Assembly (NCBI RefSeq): GCF_013337185.1
Contig: NZ_SWDE01000001.1
Coordinates: 2,127,397-2,191,396, forward strand
From: Serratia proteamaculans
Lineage (GTDB): Bacteria > Pseudomonadota > Gammaproteobacteria > Enterobacterales > Enterobacteriaceae
Direction of reading: 5' to 3'
Length of the DNA stretch: 64,000 nt
The notes beneath the pieces are model-generated. The model saw only the letters and a list, made by a program, of their open reading frames with translations. It was not told where the DNA came from and did not search any database. Position numbers and translations under genes: made by a program. The first letter of the stretch is position 1. Each line of letters starts with the position of its first letter. This document shows, piece by piece, positions 52,735 to 64,000 of the stretch.

Positions 52735-53958
52735 TTAGCCACCAAAGTCATCAAGCATGATATTTTCGTCTTCGACGCCCAGGTCTTTCAACATCTTGAT
52801 CACCGCGGCGTTCATCATTGGCGGACCACACATGTAAAACTCGCAGTCTTCCGGTGCCGGGTGGTTCCGCAGATAGTTCTCCAACAGAACATTATGGATA
52901 AAGCCGGTGTAACCCGTCCAGTTATCCTCAGGCTGCGGATCGGAAAGCGCCACATGCCAGGTAAAGTTCTCGTTCTCTGCCTGCAGTTGGTTGAAATCTT
53001 CCTCGTAGAACATCTCACGCAGTGAACGCGCGCCGTACCAGAAGGTGATTTTACGCTTCGACTTCAGGCGATTGAGCTGGTCAAAGATGTGCGAACGCAT
53101 CGGAGCCATACCGGCACCACCGCCGATAAAGATCATTTCCGCGTCGGTGTCTTTGGCGAAGAACTCGCCGAACGGCCCGGAGATGGTCACCTTGTCACCG
53201 GCTTTTAACGACCAGATATAAGAGGACATGATGCCCGGCGGCACGTCAGGATCGCGCGGTGGCGGCGTGGCGATACGCACGTTGAGCATAATAATGCCCT
53301 TTTCGTCCGGGTAGTTGGCCATCGAGTAGGCACGCACCGTGGTTTCATTCACTACAGAGCGGTAGCGGAACAGGTTGAACTTGTCCCAGTCGCCGCGGTA
53401 CTCGTCAGGCACGTCAAAATCGGCATAGCTGATGTCGTGTGCCGGCGCTTCGATCTGGATAAAACCCCCGGCGCGGAATGGCACGTCTTCCCCGTCAGGG
53501 ATTTTCAGCTTGAGCTCTTTGATAAAGGTGGCTTTGTTATCATTGGAGATAACCTCGCACTCCCACTTCTTCACACCAAAGATTTCTTCCGGCAGCTCGA
53601 TTTTCAGGTTCTGCTTCACGTTCACCTGGCAAGCCAGGCGGCAGCCCTCTTTCGCTTCACGCTTGTTGATGTGTGACAGTTCGGTCGGCAGGATATCGCC
53701 GCCGCCCTCTTTGATCACCACCCGACATTGGCCGCAAGAGCCGCCGCCGCCACAGGCGGACGAAACGAAGATCCCCTGGCTGGAGAGCATATTCAGCAGC
53801 TTGTCACCCGCCGGAGCGGTAAAGCTTTTATCCAAATCGCCGTTCACTTCCACCGCAATGTCACCGGTGTTCACCAGCTTGGATTTGGCGAACAAAATGA
53901 GCAACACCAGCACCATAACGATGCCGGTAAACATCGCGACGCCTAAAATAATTTCCAT
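52735..53958 (-). CDS. nqrF: Na+-translocating NADH:quinone reductase subunit F
   Basis: NADH-oxidising subunit of 407 aa. An N-terminal membrane helix precedes a [2Fe-2S] ferredoxin domain with ligands Cys69, Cys75, Cys78 and Cys110. An FAD domain ([21 protein letters not shown]) and NADH domain ([50 protein letters not shown]) follow. It ends DDFGG. It starts 15 bp after nqrE. Confidence 0.97.
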   Translation of the reverse strand: MEIILGVAMFTGIVMVLVLLILFAKSKLVNTGDIAVEVNGDLDKSFTAPAGDKLLNMLSSQGIFVSSACGGGGSCGQCRVVIKEGGGDILPTELSHINKREAKEGCRLACQVNVKQNLKIELPEEIFGVKKWECEVISNDNKATFIKELKLKIPDGEDVPFRAGGFIQIEAPAHDISYADFDVPDEYRGDWDKFNLFRYRSVVNETTVRAYSMANYPDEKGIIMLNVRIATPPPRDPDVPPGIMSSYIWSLKAGDKVTISGPFGEFFAKDTDAEMIFIGGGAGMAPMRSHIFDQLNRLKSKRKITFWYGARSLREMFYEEDFNQLQAENENFTWHVALSDPQPEDNWTGYTGFIHNVLLENYLRNHPAPEDCEFYMCGPPMMNAAVIKMLKDLGVEDENIMLDDFGG

Positions 53959-53973
53959 AAATTCTTCCCGCCT

Positions 53974-54570
<597 letters not shown>

Positions 54571-54576
54571 CGGCCA

Positions 54577-55206
54577 TTACTCCTTTTCGATCTGCGCTGG
54601 TTTCAGGGTGCGTAGCGCCCAAATCAGCAAGCCGATGATAAAGAACGCGCTCGGTGCCAGCAGGAACAGGCCGTTCGGTTGATACCAGCCGCCGTTCTGC
54701 ACCGTTTCGAGCACCGGGATGCCAAACAGCTTGCCGGAACCGAACAGCTCACGCAGGAAGCCGACCAACACCAGGATCACCCCGTAGCCCAAGCCGTTAC
54801 CGATACCGTCCATAAAGCTCTCGATCGGTGGCGATTTCATGGCATAGGCTTCAGCGCGCCCCATCACGATACAGTTGGTGATGATCAGGCCGACAAACAC
54901 CGACAGCTGCTTGGAGATTTCAAACGCGTAGGCGCGCAGTAACTGATCGACCACAATCACCAACGAGGCAATAATCGCCATCTGCACAATGATGCGCACG
55001 CTGTTCGGAATATGGTGACGGATCAGCGAAATAAAGAAGCTGGAGAACGCGGTAACCAGCGTCACCGCGATAGTCATCACCACCGCCGTTTCCAGCTTGG
55101 TGGTCACCGCCAGCGCGGAACAGACGCCCAGCACCTGCAGGGCAATCGGGTTGTTGTCGAACAACGGCCCCAAAAGGACCCGTTTAATCTCTTTGGAATC
55201 AGCCAT
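54577..55206 (-). CDS. nqrD: Na+-translocating NADH:quinone reductase subunit D
   Basis: A 209-aa membrane subunit paired with NqrE ([48 protein letters not shown]). The two Cys are the iron ligands. Its start overlaps the nqrC stop by 8 bp, indicating translational coupling. Confidence 0.97.
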   Translation of the reverse strand: MADSKEIKRVLLGPLFDNNPIALQVLGVCSALAVTTKLETAVVMTIAVTLVTAFSSFFISLIRHHIPNSVRIIVQMAIIASLVIVVDQLLRAYAFEISKQLSVFVGLIITNCIVMGRAEAYAMKSPPIESFMDGIGNGLGYGVILVLVGFLRELFGSGKLFGIPVLETVQNGGWYQPNGLFLLAPSAFFIIGLLIWALRTLKPAQIEKE

Positions 55207-55993
55207 TTTTCAGCGCTCCTTCACGAACTTTTTGCAGGAACGGGCCAAAGCCGTGCTCGCCCAACCAGAAGTCAAAAGTATGCTGCACACCGTTGGAGGT
55301 CAGCGTGGCACCGGACAAGCCGTCCACCCCGTGTTCATCCCCCTGACGCGCCCCGCCTTTCACCACGCGGATCGCCGGTTTACCGCTGTCATCAAACAGC
55401 TTTTTACCGATCCACTGCTGGCGCCAGCCGGCATTTTCGACCTCACCGCCCAGTCCCGGAGTTTCCCCTTGCTGGTAGTAAGTGATGCCTTTCACCGTGT
55501 TGCCGTCGTTATCCAGCGCCACGAAGGCGTACATCATCGACCACAGGCCCGTGCCGTAGACCGGCAGTACGATTTTGTTGACCGCACCGCTGTCGTCGCG
55601 CACCAGGTAGATTTCCGCCAGGTTGCTGCGGCGCTTGATGCCGGCCGGATCGTCAGCGGCCGGTAGCGCAACGCTTTTGGCGTCATCACGCAGTGCAGCG
55701 GCAAGATCGAATGTCGCCGCCTTACCCGTTACAAACTCACCGCTGTTCAAATCCAGCAGGTGCGGTTCGATACGTTGGGTGAACAGCGCCTTGACCTGCT
55801 CGCCTTCCATTTTCGGCTGCAGCAAACCGGCCACGTCGAGGATATTGCGCTGTTTGTCGAGCAGCTTCTGTTCCTGCTGTTTGGACTTCAGGCCGACGGC
55901 GGAACCCGCCACCACCACAGAACACACCAGGCACAATAGCAGCACCACCAGCAGCGTTTTACCGATGCTGTCGTTTTTAGATTCATTCGCCAC
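55199..55993 (-). CDS. nqrC: Na+-translocating NADH:quinone reductase subunit C
   Basis: A 264-aa protein with one N-terminal membrane helix ([23 protein letters not shown]) and a periplasmic FMN-binding domain. The flavinylation motif [11 protein letters not shown] carries the FMN-accepting Thr230, substrate of ApbE. The start overlaps the nqrB end by 11 bp. Confidence 0.97.
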   Translation of the reverse strand: MANESKNDSIGKTLLVVLLLCLVCSVVVAGSAVGLKSKQQEQKLLDKQRNILDVAGLLQPKMEGEQVKALFTQRIEPHLLDLNSGEFVTGKAATFDLAAALRDDAKSVALPAADDPAGIKRRSNLAEIYLVRDDSGAVNKIVLPVYGTGLWSMMYAFVALDNDGNTVKGITYYQQGETPGLGGEVENAGWRQQWIGKKLFDDSGKPAIRVVKGGARQGDEHGVDGLSGATLTSNGVQHTFDFWLGEHGFGPFLQKVREGALKNG

Positions 55994-57224
55994 GGGCTTT
56001 TCTCCGCTTGATGTTGGCCTGCACCACCAGGTAATCGAACAGCGGTGCGAACAGGTTGGCGAACAGGATCGCCAGCATCATGCCTTCCGGATAGGCCGGG
56101 TTGACCACCCGGATCAGCACGCACATCACGCCAATCAAAATGCCGTACCACCATTTCCCCTTGTTGGTGAACGAGGCAGAAACCGGGTCGGTAGCCATAA
56201 AGATCATGCCGAAGGCGAAGCCACCCAACACCAGGTGCCAATACCACGGCATGGCAAACAGCGGGTTGGTGGTAGAACCGATAGCGTTGAACAGGAAGGC
56301 GGTCGCCATCATGCCGAGCATCACCCCGGCGACAATGCGCCAGGAAGCTACGCGACCAAACAGGATTATCGCCCCGCCGAGCAGGATCATCAGCGTGGAA
56401 ACTTCACCCACCGAGCCGGGAATGTTGCCGAGAAACGCATCCATCCAACTGATGGAATGGCCGGTAGCCACGTTGCTCAGGCTGTGTGCCCCGCCCGCGC
56501 TCCACTGTGCCAGCGGCGTCGCGCCAGAGAAACCGTCGGCGGAGGTCCACACCAGGTCACCGGAAATCTGTGCCGGATAAGCAAAGAACAGGAACGCGCG
56601 CCCAGCCAAAGCCGGGTTGAGGAAGTTACGCCCGGTACCGCCGAATATCTCTTTGGCCACCACTACGCCGAAGGTGATACCCAACGCGGCCTGCCACAGC
56701 GGCAAGGTTGGCGGCACAATCAGTGCAAACAGAATTGAGGTGACGAAGAAGCCTTCGTTAATCTCATGCTTGCGAATGACGGCGAACAGCACCTCCCAAA
56801 AACCACCGACCAGGAACACCACGGCGTAAATCGGCAGGAAATAGCAGGCACCCAGCACCATTTTGCTGATCCAGCCCGCGTCCGCCGCCAGTGAGGCGCC
56901 CAACCATTGCGCCAACCGATAGTGCCAATCCCCCGCCAGCACCTGCTGCAGTTGATCGCCACTGTAAAGGTGGTGCAATGCCGGAATGGCCTGTTGGCCG
57001 ACGTTGTACATCCCCCAGAACATCGCCGGGAATACCGCCAGCCACACCAGGATCATCATACGTTTCAGATCGATGGCATCGCGTACGTGCGAAGCCCCGC
57101 GCGTCACCAAACCAGGGGTATAGAACACCGTGGTGGTCGCTTCAAACAGCGGGTACCACTTTTCCAGCTTGCCACCCGGTGTGAAGTGATGCTCGATTTT
57201 TTCAAAAAAGTTCTTCAGGCCCAT
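55983..57224 (-). CDS. nqrB: Na+-translocating NADH:quinone reductase subunit B
   Basis: A 413-aa polytopic subunit that carries covalent FMN and riboflavin and forms much of the sodium path. The flavinylation motif [10 protein letters not shown] places FMN on Thr236, the same number as in Vibrio cholerae. Other conserved runs are [21 protein letters not shown] and [17 protein letters not shown]. It follows nqrA by 3 bp. Confidence 0.97.
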   Translation of the reverse strand: MGLKNFFEKIEHHFTPGGKLEKWYPLFEATTTVFYTPGLVTRGASHVRDAIDLKRMMILVWLAVFPAMFWGMYNVGQQAIPALHHLYSGDQLQQVLAGDWHYRLAQWLGASLAADAGWISKMVLGACYFLPIYAVVFLVGGFWEVLFAVIRKHEINEGFFVTSILFALIVPPTLPLWQAALGITFGVVVAKEIFGGTGRNFLNPALAGRAFLFFAYPAQISGDLVWTSADGFSGATPLAQWSAGGAHSLSNVATGHSISWMDAFLGNIPGSVGEVSTLMILLGGAIILFGRVASWRIVAGVMLGMMATAFLFNAIGSTTNPLFAMPWYWHLVLGGFAFGMIFMATDPVSASFTNKGKWWYGILIGVMCVLIRVVNPAYPEGMMLAILFANLFAPLFDYLVVQANIKRRKARGE

Positions 57225-57227
57225 CGG

Positions 57228-58577
57228 TTATCCTTCCTGCTCAATCTTGGTCAGCACATCGCGCAGCACCGGAGCGTATTCATACTTGCCGGGGCAAACG
57301 AAGGTGCACAGCGCCAGATCTTCTTCATCCAGCTCCAGACAGCCCAACGCCTGTGCGCTGTCGCTGTCACCCGCCAGCAGGTCTCGCAGCAGCAGGGTCG
57401 GCAGGATATCCAGCGGCATCACCCGCTCGTAGTTGCCAATCGGCACCATCGCACGCTCACCGCCGTGGGTGGTGGTCGAGAAGGCGAACAGTTTGTTCTT
57501 CAGGAAGTGGCCCAACGTGGTGCGGGTGATGGAGAATTTATCCGGTGACGGCGCGATCCAACCAAGCAACTCTTTATCACGCCCTTCCAGCAGTACGGAA
57601 ACCAGCGAATGGAAACGGCCGAGGTAAGCGTTCGGCCCGGCAACGTGGGTGCCGCTCAGCACCGAGCCGGAAATCACCCGGTTCTCACCGGCTTTCAGAC
57701 GCCCGGCGGTCAGTTCGTCGATACTGGCGCCCAAGCGGGTGCGCAGCAGCACCGGTTGTTCCACCTGCGGCCCGGCCAATGCCACCACCCGGTGGGTATC
57801 GAGCTTGCCGGTGGTGAACAAGGTGCCGATGGCGATCGCATCCTGATAGCCGATATGCCAGACGGTTTTTTTCAAACTGACCGGCTCGAGGAAATGAATA
57901 TGCGTGCCTACCAGGCCTGCTGGATGTGGGCCGGCAAATTCGTTATAGGTCACCTGGGCATCGGGTTGTTTGCCCAGGTTAACGCCTGCGGCGTGGCAAA
58001 CGTGCACCTTGCCATCGGTCAGGCGGGCCAATACCGCCAGCCCGGCGTTGAACGCCGCCAGTTGCTCGGCAATAATCACCTGCGGATCGGCAGCCAGAGG
58101 CTGGCTGTCCATGGCGGTAACGAAGATGGCGCGCGGAGTGGTGCCCGGTGCAGGCGTTTTACTGAATGGGCGGGTACGCAGCGCAGTCCACAGACCGCTG
58201 GCGAGCAATTCGCTTTCGACCTGTTCCCGCGGCAGCATGGCCAATTCGGCTACCGGATAATGAGCAAACTCCAGTTGCTCGTCGCCGCCGTTTTCAACGG
58301 CGATGACTACTGACTGCAATACACGACGTTCACCGCGGTTGATCGCCAGGATACGGCCACTGGCGGGTGCGGTGAAGAAAACCCCGGGGGTCTTTTTATC
58401 TTCGAACAGCGCCTGGCCTTTCTTGACGCTTTCGCCTTCCTGCACCAGCATAGACGGGCGCATTCCGACGTAATCTTCCCCAAGCAGGGCGACATGCTGA
58501 ATGATTGGGCCGTCCTGAATCGCCTGAGCCGGGGCTCCGGCAATTGGCAGATCTAACCCTTTTCTGATTTTAATCAT
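57228..58577 (-). CDS. nqrA: Na+-translocating NADH:quinone reductase subunit A
   Basis: A 449-aa cytosolic-side subunit involved in quinone interaction and the first gene of the operon. It has the typical start [20 protein letters not shown], then [30 protein letters not shown], and ends [20 protein letters not shown]. The six genes nqrABCDEF plus apbE and nqrM run without gaps larger than 15 bp. The enzyme pumps Na+ while oxidising NADH with ubiquinone. Confidence 0.97.
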   Translation of the reverse strand: MIKIRKGLDLPIAGAPAQAIQDGPIIQHVALLGEDYVGMRPSMLVQEGESVKKGQALFEDKKTPGVFFTAPASGRILAINRGERRVLQSVVIAVENGGDEQLEFAHYPVAELAMLPREQVESELLASGLWTALRTRPFSKTPAPGTTPRAIFVTAMDSQPLAADPQVIIAEQLAAFNAGLAVLARLTDGKVHVCHAAGVNLGKQPDAQVTYNEFAGPHPAGLVGTHIHFLEPVSLKKTVWHIGYQDAIAIGTLFTTGKLDTHRVVALAGPQVEQPVLLRTRLGASIDELTAGRLKAGENRVISGSVLSGTHVAGPNAYLGRFHSLVSVLLEGRDKELLGWIAPSPDKFSITRTTLGHFLKNKLFAFSTTTHGGERAMVPIGNYERVMPLDILPTLLLRDLLAGDSDSAQALGCLELDEEDLALCTFVCPGKYEYAPVLRDVLTKIEQEG

Positions 58578-59061
58578 AGGATTTATACGATGTTGGTTAG
58601 TTTCACACGTCTTACCGACCCCAGAGGCTGGTAGTGACGATGCCTGGATGATGAGGCCACATCGGCAGCCTCTGGGTTGAGCGCAATGGCATCACGCTCA
58701 ACATGAAATCTTTCGCACTGACAAAATGAGATAACGTACATTCCGTTGATTAACTCCTTCGTCCATTTTTTGTGCGTTAATTCGAGGCGGAATATTAACA
58801 TTTTCCACAACATTTTTCTGCGTCAGGCAGTGACCTGAGTCAAGCAAACACAATTAAATTTCGGCTGTTTCGCCCCACTAATCGTTAAAATCTGCCTGTC
58901 GATTCACTTTTATCGAAGTTTGTAGTTTTTTTATACACAACACATATTGCTAAAAAAGAACACACTGGTAATCTGGCGGTGTTTTAAGACCGTAAAACAA
59001 TAATCAGTGGCATGTTGGCCAAGTGCATTGAGCCAGCAGATAAATATAAGCAGGAATAATA
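58578..59061. promoter_or_regulatory. nqrA-yafK intergenic region
   Basis: About 480 bp between divergent genes, with the folded leader structure at 58620-58676 and an AT-rich stretch from 58780 that should hold the promoters. A 76-codon minus-strand frame here has no ribosome site and is not reported as a gene. Confidence 0.45.
58620..58676 (-). ncRNA. Extended hairpin in the presumed nqrA 5' leader
   Basis: The outer stem is 11 bp, CCCAGAGGCTG (58620-58630) with CAGCCTCTGGG (58666-58676). An inner stem CGATG/CATCG (58638-58642, 58660-58664) continues into CCT/AGG. It lies 43 bp upstream of the nqrA ATG. It may be a regulatory leader or a palindromic repeat; identity unknown. Confidence 0.45.
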
Positions 59062-59832
59062 ATGAGCAAAATCGCGTTGTTGTTTGCGATGCTTTTTTCT
59101 ATGCCGATGATCACGGCCTGCAGCGCCAGCGAGCAGGTTCCCGAGGTTCCGGTAGTTAAGCAGCAATTAGTAGGTTCACCGGTCTATATTCAGATTTTCA
59201 AAGAAGAACGCACGCTGGAATTGTATGCCAAAATGGGCAACGAATTCCGCCTGGTGAACTCTTTCCAAATCTGTAATTTCTCCGGCGGCCTCGGCCCGAA
59301 ACGTCGTGAAGGTGACTTTAAGAGTCCGGAAGGCTTTTATAGCGTCGACGCGCGCCATCTGAAACCCGACAGCAAGTATTACCGTGCCATCAATATCGGC
59401 TTCCCGAATGATTACGATAAATCGCAGGGTTATTCCGGCGCTTATCTGATGATCCACGGTGAATGTAAATCTATTGGGTGTTATGCAATGACCAACACCT
59501 ATATGGATGAGATTTACCGCTACGTCGAAGCCGCGTTCGCTTACGGCCAGAGCCGGATCGATATCAGTATCTATCCGTTCCGCATGACCGACAAGAACCT
59601 GAAACGCCACAGCACCTCCAGCTACATCGCCTTCTGGCGCCAGTTGAAGCCAGGCTATGACTACTTCGTCAAAAACCACCAGCCGCCGATGGTCAGCGTA
59701 GCCAATGGTCAGTACGTATTGGGTCAACCCGTGCTGAGCAGCAGCCAGATGACGCAGTATGCCTCAACCGCGGCTCCCGCTGTCAGTACCAATCCCTTCG
59801 CCCAGAGCAAGCCGCTCACCGAAGTGAAATAG
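59062..59832 (+). CDS. yafK: YafK/DpaA L,D-transpeptidase-fold protein
   Basis: A 256-aa envelope protein with a signal sequence that ends MITAC-S, possibly a lipobox. The YkuD-type L,D-transpeptidase domain (about 38-195) has catalytic [12 protein letters not shown] (His132, Cys140) and [29 protein letters not shown]. In E. coli this protein (DpaA/LdtF) cuts the bond between peptidoglycan and Braun lipoprotein. The C-terminus ([19 protein letters not shown]) is low-complexity. Its last 69 bp overlap the opposite-strand yafJ gene. Confidence 0.92.
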   Translation: MSKIALLFAMLFSMPMITACSASEQVPEVPVVKQQLVGSPVYIQIFKEERTLELYAKMGNEFRLVNSFQICNFSGGLGPKRREGDFKSPEGFYSVDARHLKPDSKYYRAINIGFPNDYDKSQGYSGAYLMIHGECKSIGCYAMTNTYMDEIYRYVEAAFAYGQSRIDISIYPFRMTDKNLKRHSTSSYIAFWRQLKPGYDYFVKNHQPPMVSVANGQYVLGQPVLSSSQMTQYASTAAPAVSTNPFAQSKPLTEVK

Positions 59833-60570
59833 TGCGAACTCGCCTGGCGCAATCTTGTGCCAGGTTTCATTTGCCGTCAGCGGCTGGGTAGCAATTACCG
59901 TGACCACATCGTTAGGTGTGGTCTGCTGCTGAAAATCAATCTCTACGTCCTGATCGAGCAGCGTGGCTTTGCCAAACGGAGCGCGACGCGTGATCCAGTA
60001 CAGGTTGGTCGAGCAATAAGCCATCACAAAGCGCCCATCCGACAGCAACATATTGAATACCCCCTTCTGACGCAGTTGATCCGCCAGCAAAGCGATATAA
60101 CGGAAAACCGGTGGCCAACGGCTCGGGGTGCGTGGGTATTTCAGGGAAAGCTGATGCAACAACCAGCAGAAAGCGTATTCGCTGTCAGTCTGACCAACCG
60201 GGCGGAAAGTGCCGGTTTCCAACTGACGGTAGCCTTTCAACTGGCCATTGTGCGCGTAGGTCCAGTTACGGCCCCACAATTCGCGGGTAAAGGGATGGGT
60301 ATTTTCCAGCGCCACTTCACCGCGATTGGCCTGGCGAATATGCGATACCACCGCACAGGATTTGATCGGGTATTCCTGCACCAGACGGGCAATTGGCGAG
60401 TCGAAACTCGGCTGGGGATCCTTAAACGTGCGGCACCCGTTCCCTTCATAGAAGGTAATGCCCCAACCATCTTTATGTGGCCCGGTACGGCCACCGCGCT
60501 GAACCAGCCCGGTAAAGCTAAAGCAAATATCGGTCGGTACGTTTGCGCTCATCCCGAGCAGTTCACACAT
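59764..60570 (-). CDS. yafJ: Class II glutamine amidotransferase YafJ
   Basis: A 268-aa protein with N-terminal nucleophile Cys2 ([27 protein letters not shown]) exposed after Met removal. It has the Ntn-hydrolase motifs [18 protein letters not shown] and YAHNGQL, close to E. coli YafJ. The start at 60570 is required for Cys2; an upstream in-frame start at 60591 would bury it. The C-terminus is about 13 residues longer than in E. coli because the gene runs into the yafK 3' end. The substrate of the amidotransferase is unknown. Confidence 0.92.
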   Translation of the reverse strand: MCELLGMSANVPTDICFSFTGLVQRGGRTGPHKDGWGITFYEGNGCRTFKDPQPSFDSPIARLVQEYPIKSCAVVSHIRQANRGEVALENTHPFTRELWGRNWTYAHNGQLKGYRQLETGTFRPVGQTDSEYAFCWLLHQLSLKYPRTPSRWPPVFRYIALLADQLRQKGVFNMLLSDGRFVMAYCSTNLYWITRRAPFGKATLLDQDVEIDFQQQTTPNDVVTVIATQPLTANETWHKIAPGEFALFHFGERLALGEGIGTDSGSRG

Positions 60571-60608
60571 CGATTGCCACTCCTTAACCACTCGCGCTGT
60601 ACATAATT

Positions 60609-60630
60609 AGCGGGGGCTTGACGCCCCCTA
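60609..60630 (-). terminator. Terminator downstream of gmhA
   Basis: GGGGGC (60612-60617) and GCCCCC (60623-60628), extended by TAG/CTA, directly after the gmhA stop. It lies in the yafJ promoter area. Confidence 0.65.
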
Positions 60631-60636
60631 AAGCCA

Positions 60637-61218
60637 TTAAGCCTTAACCATCTCTTTTTCAATCAGCTGAATCAAGATGTGGATCGCTTTGATATGAATT
60701 TCCTGAATGCGGTCGGCGTAACCGAAGTGCGGTACGCGGATTTCCACATCGGCAGAACCGGCCATTTTGCCGCCGTCTTTGCCGGTCAGGGTGATCACTT
60801 TCATCCCTTTGGCGCGCGCCGCTTCGATGGCTTTAATAATGTTGCCGGAATTCCCTGAGGTGGAAATGCCCAGCAATACATCGCCTTCACGACCTACCGC
60901 TTCCACATAGCGTGAAAACACATACTCGTAACCAAAGTCGTTGCTGACGCAAGACAGGTGGCTAACGTCGGAAATGGCAATCGCCGGATAACCCGGACGG
61001 TTTTCACGGTAGCGGCCAGTCAGCTCTTCGGCAAAGTGCATTGCGTCACAGTGGGAGCCACCGTTACCGCAAGAAATGACTTTCCCGCCGGCTTTAAAGG
61101 AATCTGCCAGCAGCACGGCTGCGCGTTGGATCGCGTCGATATTGGCGTCGTCATTGATAAATTTCGCCAGGGTATCGGCCGCTTCGTTCAGTTCACTGCG
61201 AATAAGGTCGTGGTACAT
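60637..61218 (-). CDS. gmhA: Phosphoheptose isomerase
   Basis: Converts sedoheptulose 7-phosphate to glycero-manno-heptose 7-phosphate, the first step of the inner-core heptose of LPS. The 193-aa SIS-domain protein matches E. coli GmhA (LpcA): [64 protein letters not shown]. The start at 61218 follows AGAGGTTCCTC-type purine-rich sequence. It is divergent from fadE. Confidence 0.97.
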   Translation of the reverse strand: MYHDLIRSELNEAADTLAKFINDDANIDAIQRAAVLLADSFKAGGKVISCGNGGSHCDAMHFAEELTGRYRENRPGYPAIAISDVSHLSCVSNDFGYEYVFSRYVEAVGREGDVLLGISTSGNSGNIIKAIEAARAKGMKVITLTGKDGGKMAGSADVEIRVPHFGYADRIQEIHIKAIHILIQLIEKEMVKA

Positions 61219-61431
61219 GAGGAACCTCTTGTTATCGTCAATCTTCCGCCCCGCAGTGTAACGGATCGGGGAAAAACCGAGAAGCATTGTCAGTCAAACA
61301 GCAGCCCGGTTGAGGTAGCGATGAGGTTTTTGATGATTGATGCGGTCAGTTTGTGACTTAAGTTGTAATTAAACTGTAAATGCATTGATAAAAATATGGG
61401 GTTGTACTAAAACCTATTACATACACACAAC

Positions 61432-61442
61432 AGGTCAGACCT
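61432..61442. promoter_or_regulatory. FadR-like operator upstream of fadE
   Basis: AGGTCAGACCT is a perfect palindrome resembling the GGTCxGACC core of FadR sites, located 22 bp before the fadE ATG. Confidence 0.55.
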
Positions 61443-61463
61443 CTTGCCACTTTGGAGCTTCTT

Positions 61464-63920
61464 ATGATGGTTCTTAGTATTGTTGTTTTGCTGGCACTCA
61501 TTGGTGTGGTGTTTTATCACCGAGTGAACCTCACCCTCAGTAGCCTTATTCTTCTGGCATACACCGCCGCCATGGGCGCTATAGGCCTGTGGAGCTTCTG
61601 GATGCTGCTGCCGCTGGCGATTATCCTGCTGCCGTTGAACGTCACGTCATTGCGTCGTTCAATGCTTTCTGCCCCGGCGCTGCGCGCATTCCGCAAGGTG
61701 ATGCCGCCAATGTCCACCACCGAAAAGGAAGCGATCGAAGCCGGGACCACCTGGTGGGAAGGCGATCTGTTCCGCGGTACGCCGGACTGGAACAAGCTGC
61801 ATAATTACCCGAAACCGCAGTTGACCGCCGAAGAACAGGCGTTCATCGACGGCCCGGTGGAAGAAGCCTGCCGCATGGCCAACGACTTCCAAATCACCCA
61901 CGAGCTGGCCGATTTGCCGCCGGAACTGTGGGCGTACCTGAAAGAGCATCGCTTCTTCGCGATGATCATCAAGAAAGAATACGGCGGCCTGGACTTCTCG
62001 CCTTATGCTCAGGCGCGCGTGCTGCAAAAACTGTCCGGCGTCTCCGGCATTCTGGCCATCACCGTCGGCGTACCAAACTCCCTCGGCCCCGGCGAACTGC
62101 TGCAGCATTACGGTACTGACGAACAGAAAAACCATTACCTGCCAGGCCTGGCGCGCGGCGACGAGATCCCTTGTTTCGCCCTGACCAGCCCGGAAGCAGG
62201 CTCCGATGCCGGTGCCATTCCGGACGTCGGCACCGTCTGCATGGGTGAGTGGCAAGGCGAACAGGTACTGGGCATGCGTCTGACCTGGAACAAACGCTAT
62301 ATCACGCTGGCACCGGTGGCGACCGTGCTGGGCCTGGCGTTCAAACTGTATGACCCAAATCACCTGCTGGGTGATAACGAATCACCGGGCATCACCTGTG
62401 CGCTGATCCCAACCAGCACGCCAGGTGTTGAAATCGGTAACCGCCACTTCCCGCTGAACGTGCCGTTCCAAAACGGCCCGACCCGCGGTAATGACGTGTT
62501 CGTGCCTATTGATTACATCATCGGCGGGCCAAAAATGGCCGGTCAGGGCTGGCGTATGCTGGTTGAGTGTCTGTCGGTAGGCCGCGGCATCACCCTGCCT
62601 TCCAACTCCACCGGTAGCGTGAAGTCCATGGCGCTGGCGATTGGGGCCTACGCCCATATCCGCCGTCAGTTCAAGCTCTCAATCGGCAAGATGGAAGGTA
62701 TCGAAGAGCCACTGGCGCGTATCGCCGGTAACACCTATGTGATGGATGCTGCGGCTACGCTTATCACCAGCGGCCTGATGCTGGGCGAGAAACCGGCCGT
62801 GCTGTCGGCCATCGTGAAATACCACTGTACCCATCGCGGCCAGCAGGCAATCATTGATGCAATGGATATTGCCGGCGGTAAAGGCATCATGCTGGGTAAA
62901 TCCAACTTCCTGGCCCGTGCTTATCAGGGCGCGCCTATCGCCATCACGGTAGAAGGCGCCAATATCCTGACTCGTACCATGATGATCTTCGGTCAGGGGG
63001 CTATCCGCTGCCATCCTTACGTGCTGGACGAAATGGCTGCAGCGCAGAATAATGACCTGAACGCCTACGACAAATTGCTGTTCGGCCATCTGGGCCACGT
63101 GGGCAGCAACAAGGTGCGCAGCTTCTGGCTGGGCCTGACCAACGGTCGCACCAGCAGCACACCGACCAAAGACGCGACTCGTCGTTACTACCAGCAGTTG
63201 AACCGCCTGAGCGCTAACCTGGCGCTATTGTCAGACGTTTCCATGGGCGTACTGGGTGGTAGTCTGAAGCGCCGTGAGCGTATCTCCGCCCGTCTGGGGG
63301 ATATCCTCAGCCAGATGTATCTGGCTTCTGCTGCACTGAAACGCTTTGAAGATGAAGGTCGTCAGAAAGAAGATTTGCCGCTGGTACATTGGTCTGTACA
63401 GGACAGTCTGCATCAGGCAGAACAGGCGCTGGACGATTTGCTGCGCAACTTCCCGAACCGCTTTATCGCCGGAGTAATGCGCCTGGTCGTCTTCCCATTA
63501 GGTCGAGTCCATACCGCACCGTCTGACCGTCTGGATCACCAATTGGCCAAGATCATCCAACAGCCGTCAGCTACCCGTAGCCGTCTGGGCCGTGGCCAGT
63601 ATCTGACACCAAGCGAGCACAACCCAGTTGGCCTGCTGGAAGCCGCATTGGCTGACGTGATCGCCGCCGAACCGATTCACGACCGTCTGTGCAAGGCGGC
63701 CGGCAAGAACCTGCCGTTCACCCGACTGGATCGTCTGGCACAACGTGCGCTGGAAGAAGGCAAGATCAACGCCGACGAGGCGAAGATCCTGGTGAAAGCC
63801 GAAGAAAGCCGTCTGCGTTCTATCAACGTGGATGACTTCGAGCCGGATGCGCTGGCGGCCAGTAAGCCGGAAAAGTCGCTCAAGCAGGATAAGCGCCTGA
63901 AACACACCGAAGCCGCGTAA
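61464..63920 (+). CDS. fadE: Acyl-CoA dehydrogenase FadE
   Basis: First step of fatty-acid beta-oxidation, FAD-dependent. The 818-aa protein is much longer than ordinary acyl-CoA dehydrogenases, as E. coli FadE is. It has two N-terminal membrane segments (residues about 1-60), then the dehydrogenase core ([84 protein letters not shown]) and a long C-terminal extension ([22 protein letters not shown]). The start at 61464 is chosen because GGAG lies 8 bp upstream; two ATGs are in tandem. A FadR-like site is upstream and a terminator downstream. Confidence 0.97.
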   Translation: MMVLSIVVLLALIGVVFYHRVNLTLSSLILLAYTAAMGAIGLWSFWMLLPLAIILLPLNVTSLRRSMLSAPALRAFRKVMPPMSTTEKEAIEAGTTWWEGDLFRGTPDWNKLHNYPKPQLTAEEQAFIDGPVEEACRMANDFQITHELADLPPELWAYLKEHRFFAMIIKKEYGGLDFSPYAQARVLQKLSGVSGILAITVGVPNSLGPGELLQHYGTDEQKNHYLPGLARGDEIPCFALTSPEAGSDAGAIPDVGTVCMGEWQGEQVLGMRLTWNKRYITLAPVATVLGLAFKLYDPNHLLGDNESPGITCALIPTSTPGVEIGNRHFPLNVPFQNGPTRGNDVFVPIDYIIGGPKMAGQGWRMLVECLSVGRGITLPSNSTGSVKSMALAIGAYAHIRRQFKLSIGKMEGIEEPLARIAGNTYVMDAAATLITSGLMLGEKPAVLSAIVKYHCTHRGQQAIIDAMDIAGGKGIMLGKSNFLARAYQGAPIAITVEGANILTRTMMIFGQGAIRCHPYVLDEMAAAQNNDLNAYDKLLFGHLGHVGSNKVRSFWLGLTNGRTSSTPTKDATRRYYQQLNRLSANLALLSDVSMGVLGGSLKRRERISARLGDILSQMYLASAALKRFEDEGRQKEDLPLVHWSVQDSLHQAEQALDDLLRNFPNRFIAGVMRLVVFPLGRVHTAPSDRLDHQLAKIIQQPSATRSRLGRGQYLTPSEHNPVGLLEAALADVIAAEPIHDRLCKAAGKNLPFTRLDRLAQRALEEGKINADEAKILVKAEESRLRSINVDDFEPDALAASKPEKSLKQDKRLKHTEAA

Positions 63921-63941
63921 TTGCAATAAACTGACTTACCC

Positions 63942-63966
63942 AGGGGCGATAATCATCGCCCCTTTT
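63942..63966 (+). terminator. Terminator downstream of fadE
   Basis: AGGGGCGAT (63942-63950) and ATCGCCCCT (63955-63963) with loop AATC, followed by TTT. Confidence 0.85.
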
Positions 63967-64000
63967 CTATTTCTGCTTAAAAATGCGTAGCGCTTCGCAG

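Overview
The window is chromosomal DNA from an enterobacterium, most likely a Serratia of the plymuthica/liquefaciens type. Two things point there. The right third keeps the Escherichia-like order proA-proB-crl-frsA-gpt-pepD-dinB-nqr-yafK-yafJ-gmhA-fadE, with a complete nqr operon. The middle holds a siderophore locus whose domain architecture matches a split vibriobactin synthetase (VibF) plus a VibH-like protein, which is how I remember the serratiochelin locus of Serratia. The species call is inference. No insertion sequence, integrase, tRNA, rRNA or CRISPR array was seen.

1-8.7 kb: the end of a ZIP-type transporter gene, small envelope proteins (DUF333 lipoprotein, YjjA), pagP, ipdC with a long regulatory region, a LysR regulator divergent from an alpha/beta hydrolase-GST pair, and a YaiW lipoprotein. 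8.9-13.2 kb: tehB, leuE, and the feaB/feaR pair for phenylacetaldehyde oxidation. 13.3-17.7 kb: a solitary tail-spike-like beta-helix protein, a DsbA paralogue with a CGPC active site, three very small proteins, and a flavin reductase.

17.9-33.1 kb: the siderophore block. A leftward operon encodes a TonB receptor, a C-PCP-C synthetase protein and a YncE-like beta-propeller protein. A rightward pair encodes a Cy protein and a Cy-A protein, and a leftward gene encodes a VibH-like condensation protein. Fur-box-like sequences lie in both divergent promoter regions. The second, a perfect 16-bp-arm palindrome, is shared with an orphan DppA-like binding protein. Dihydroxybenzoate synthesis and activation genes are not in this window.

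33.7-42.5 kb: an AT-richer accessory block. It contains a secreted protein, an XRE regulator, a DUF4225-like protein facing a two-TM protein convergently (as pore-forming colicins face their immunity genes), a monooxygenase-like protein, and a compact three-gene operon of serine hydrolase, caspase-like protease and prokaryotic YEATS-domain protein. That operon is the best candidate for a little-described conflict or defence system. Upstream of it lie decayed or non-canonically started reading frames.

42.5-64 kb: conserved core genes for proline synthesis, sigma-S assistance, purine salvage, peptide breakdown, translesion synthesis, sodium-pumping NADH:quinone reductase with its maturation factors (apbE, nqrM), heptose synthesis and fatty-acid oxidation. 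Two structures stand out here: four tandem hairpins between pepD and dinB, and a folded leader upstream of nqrA.
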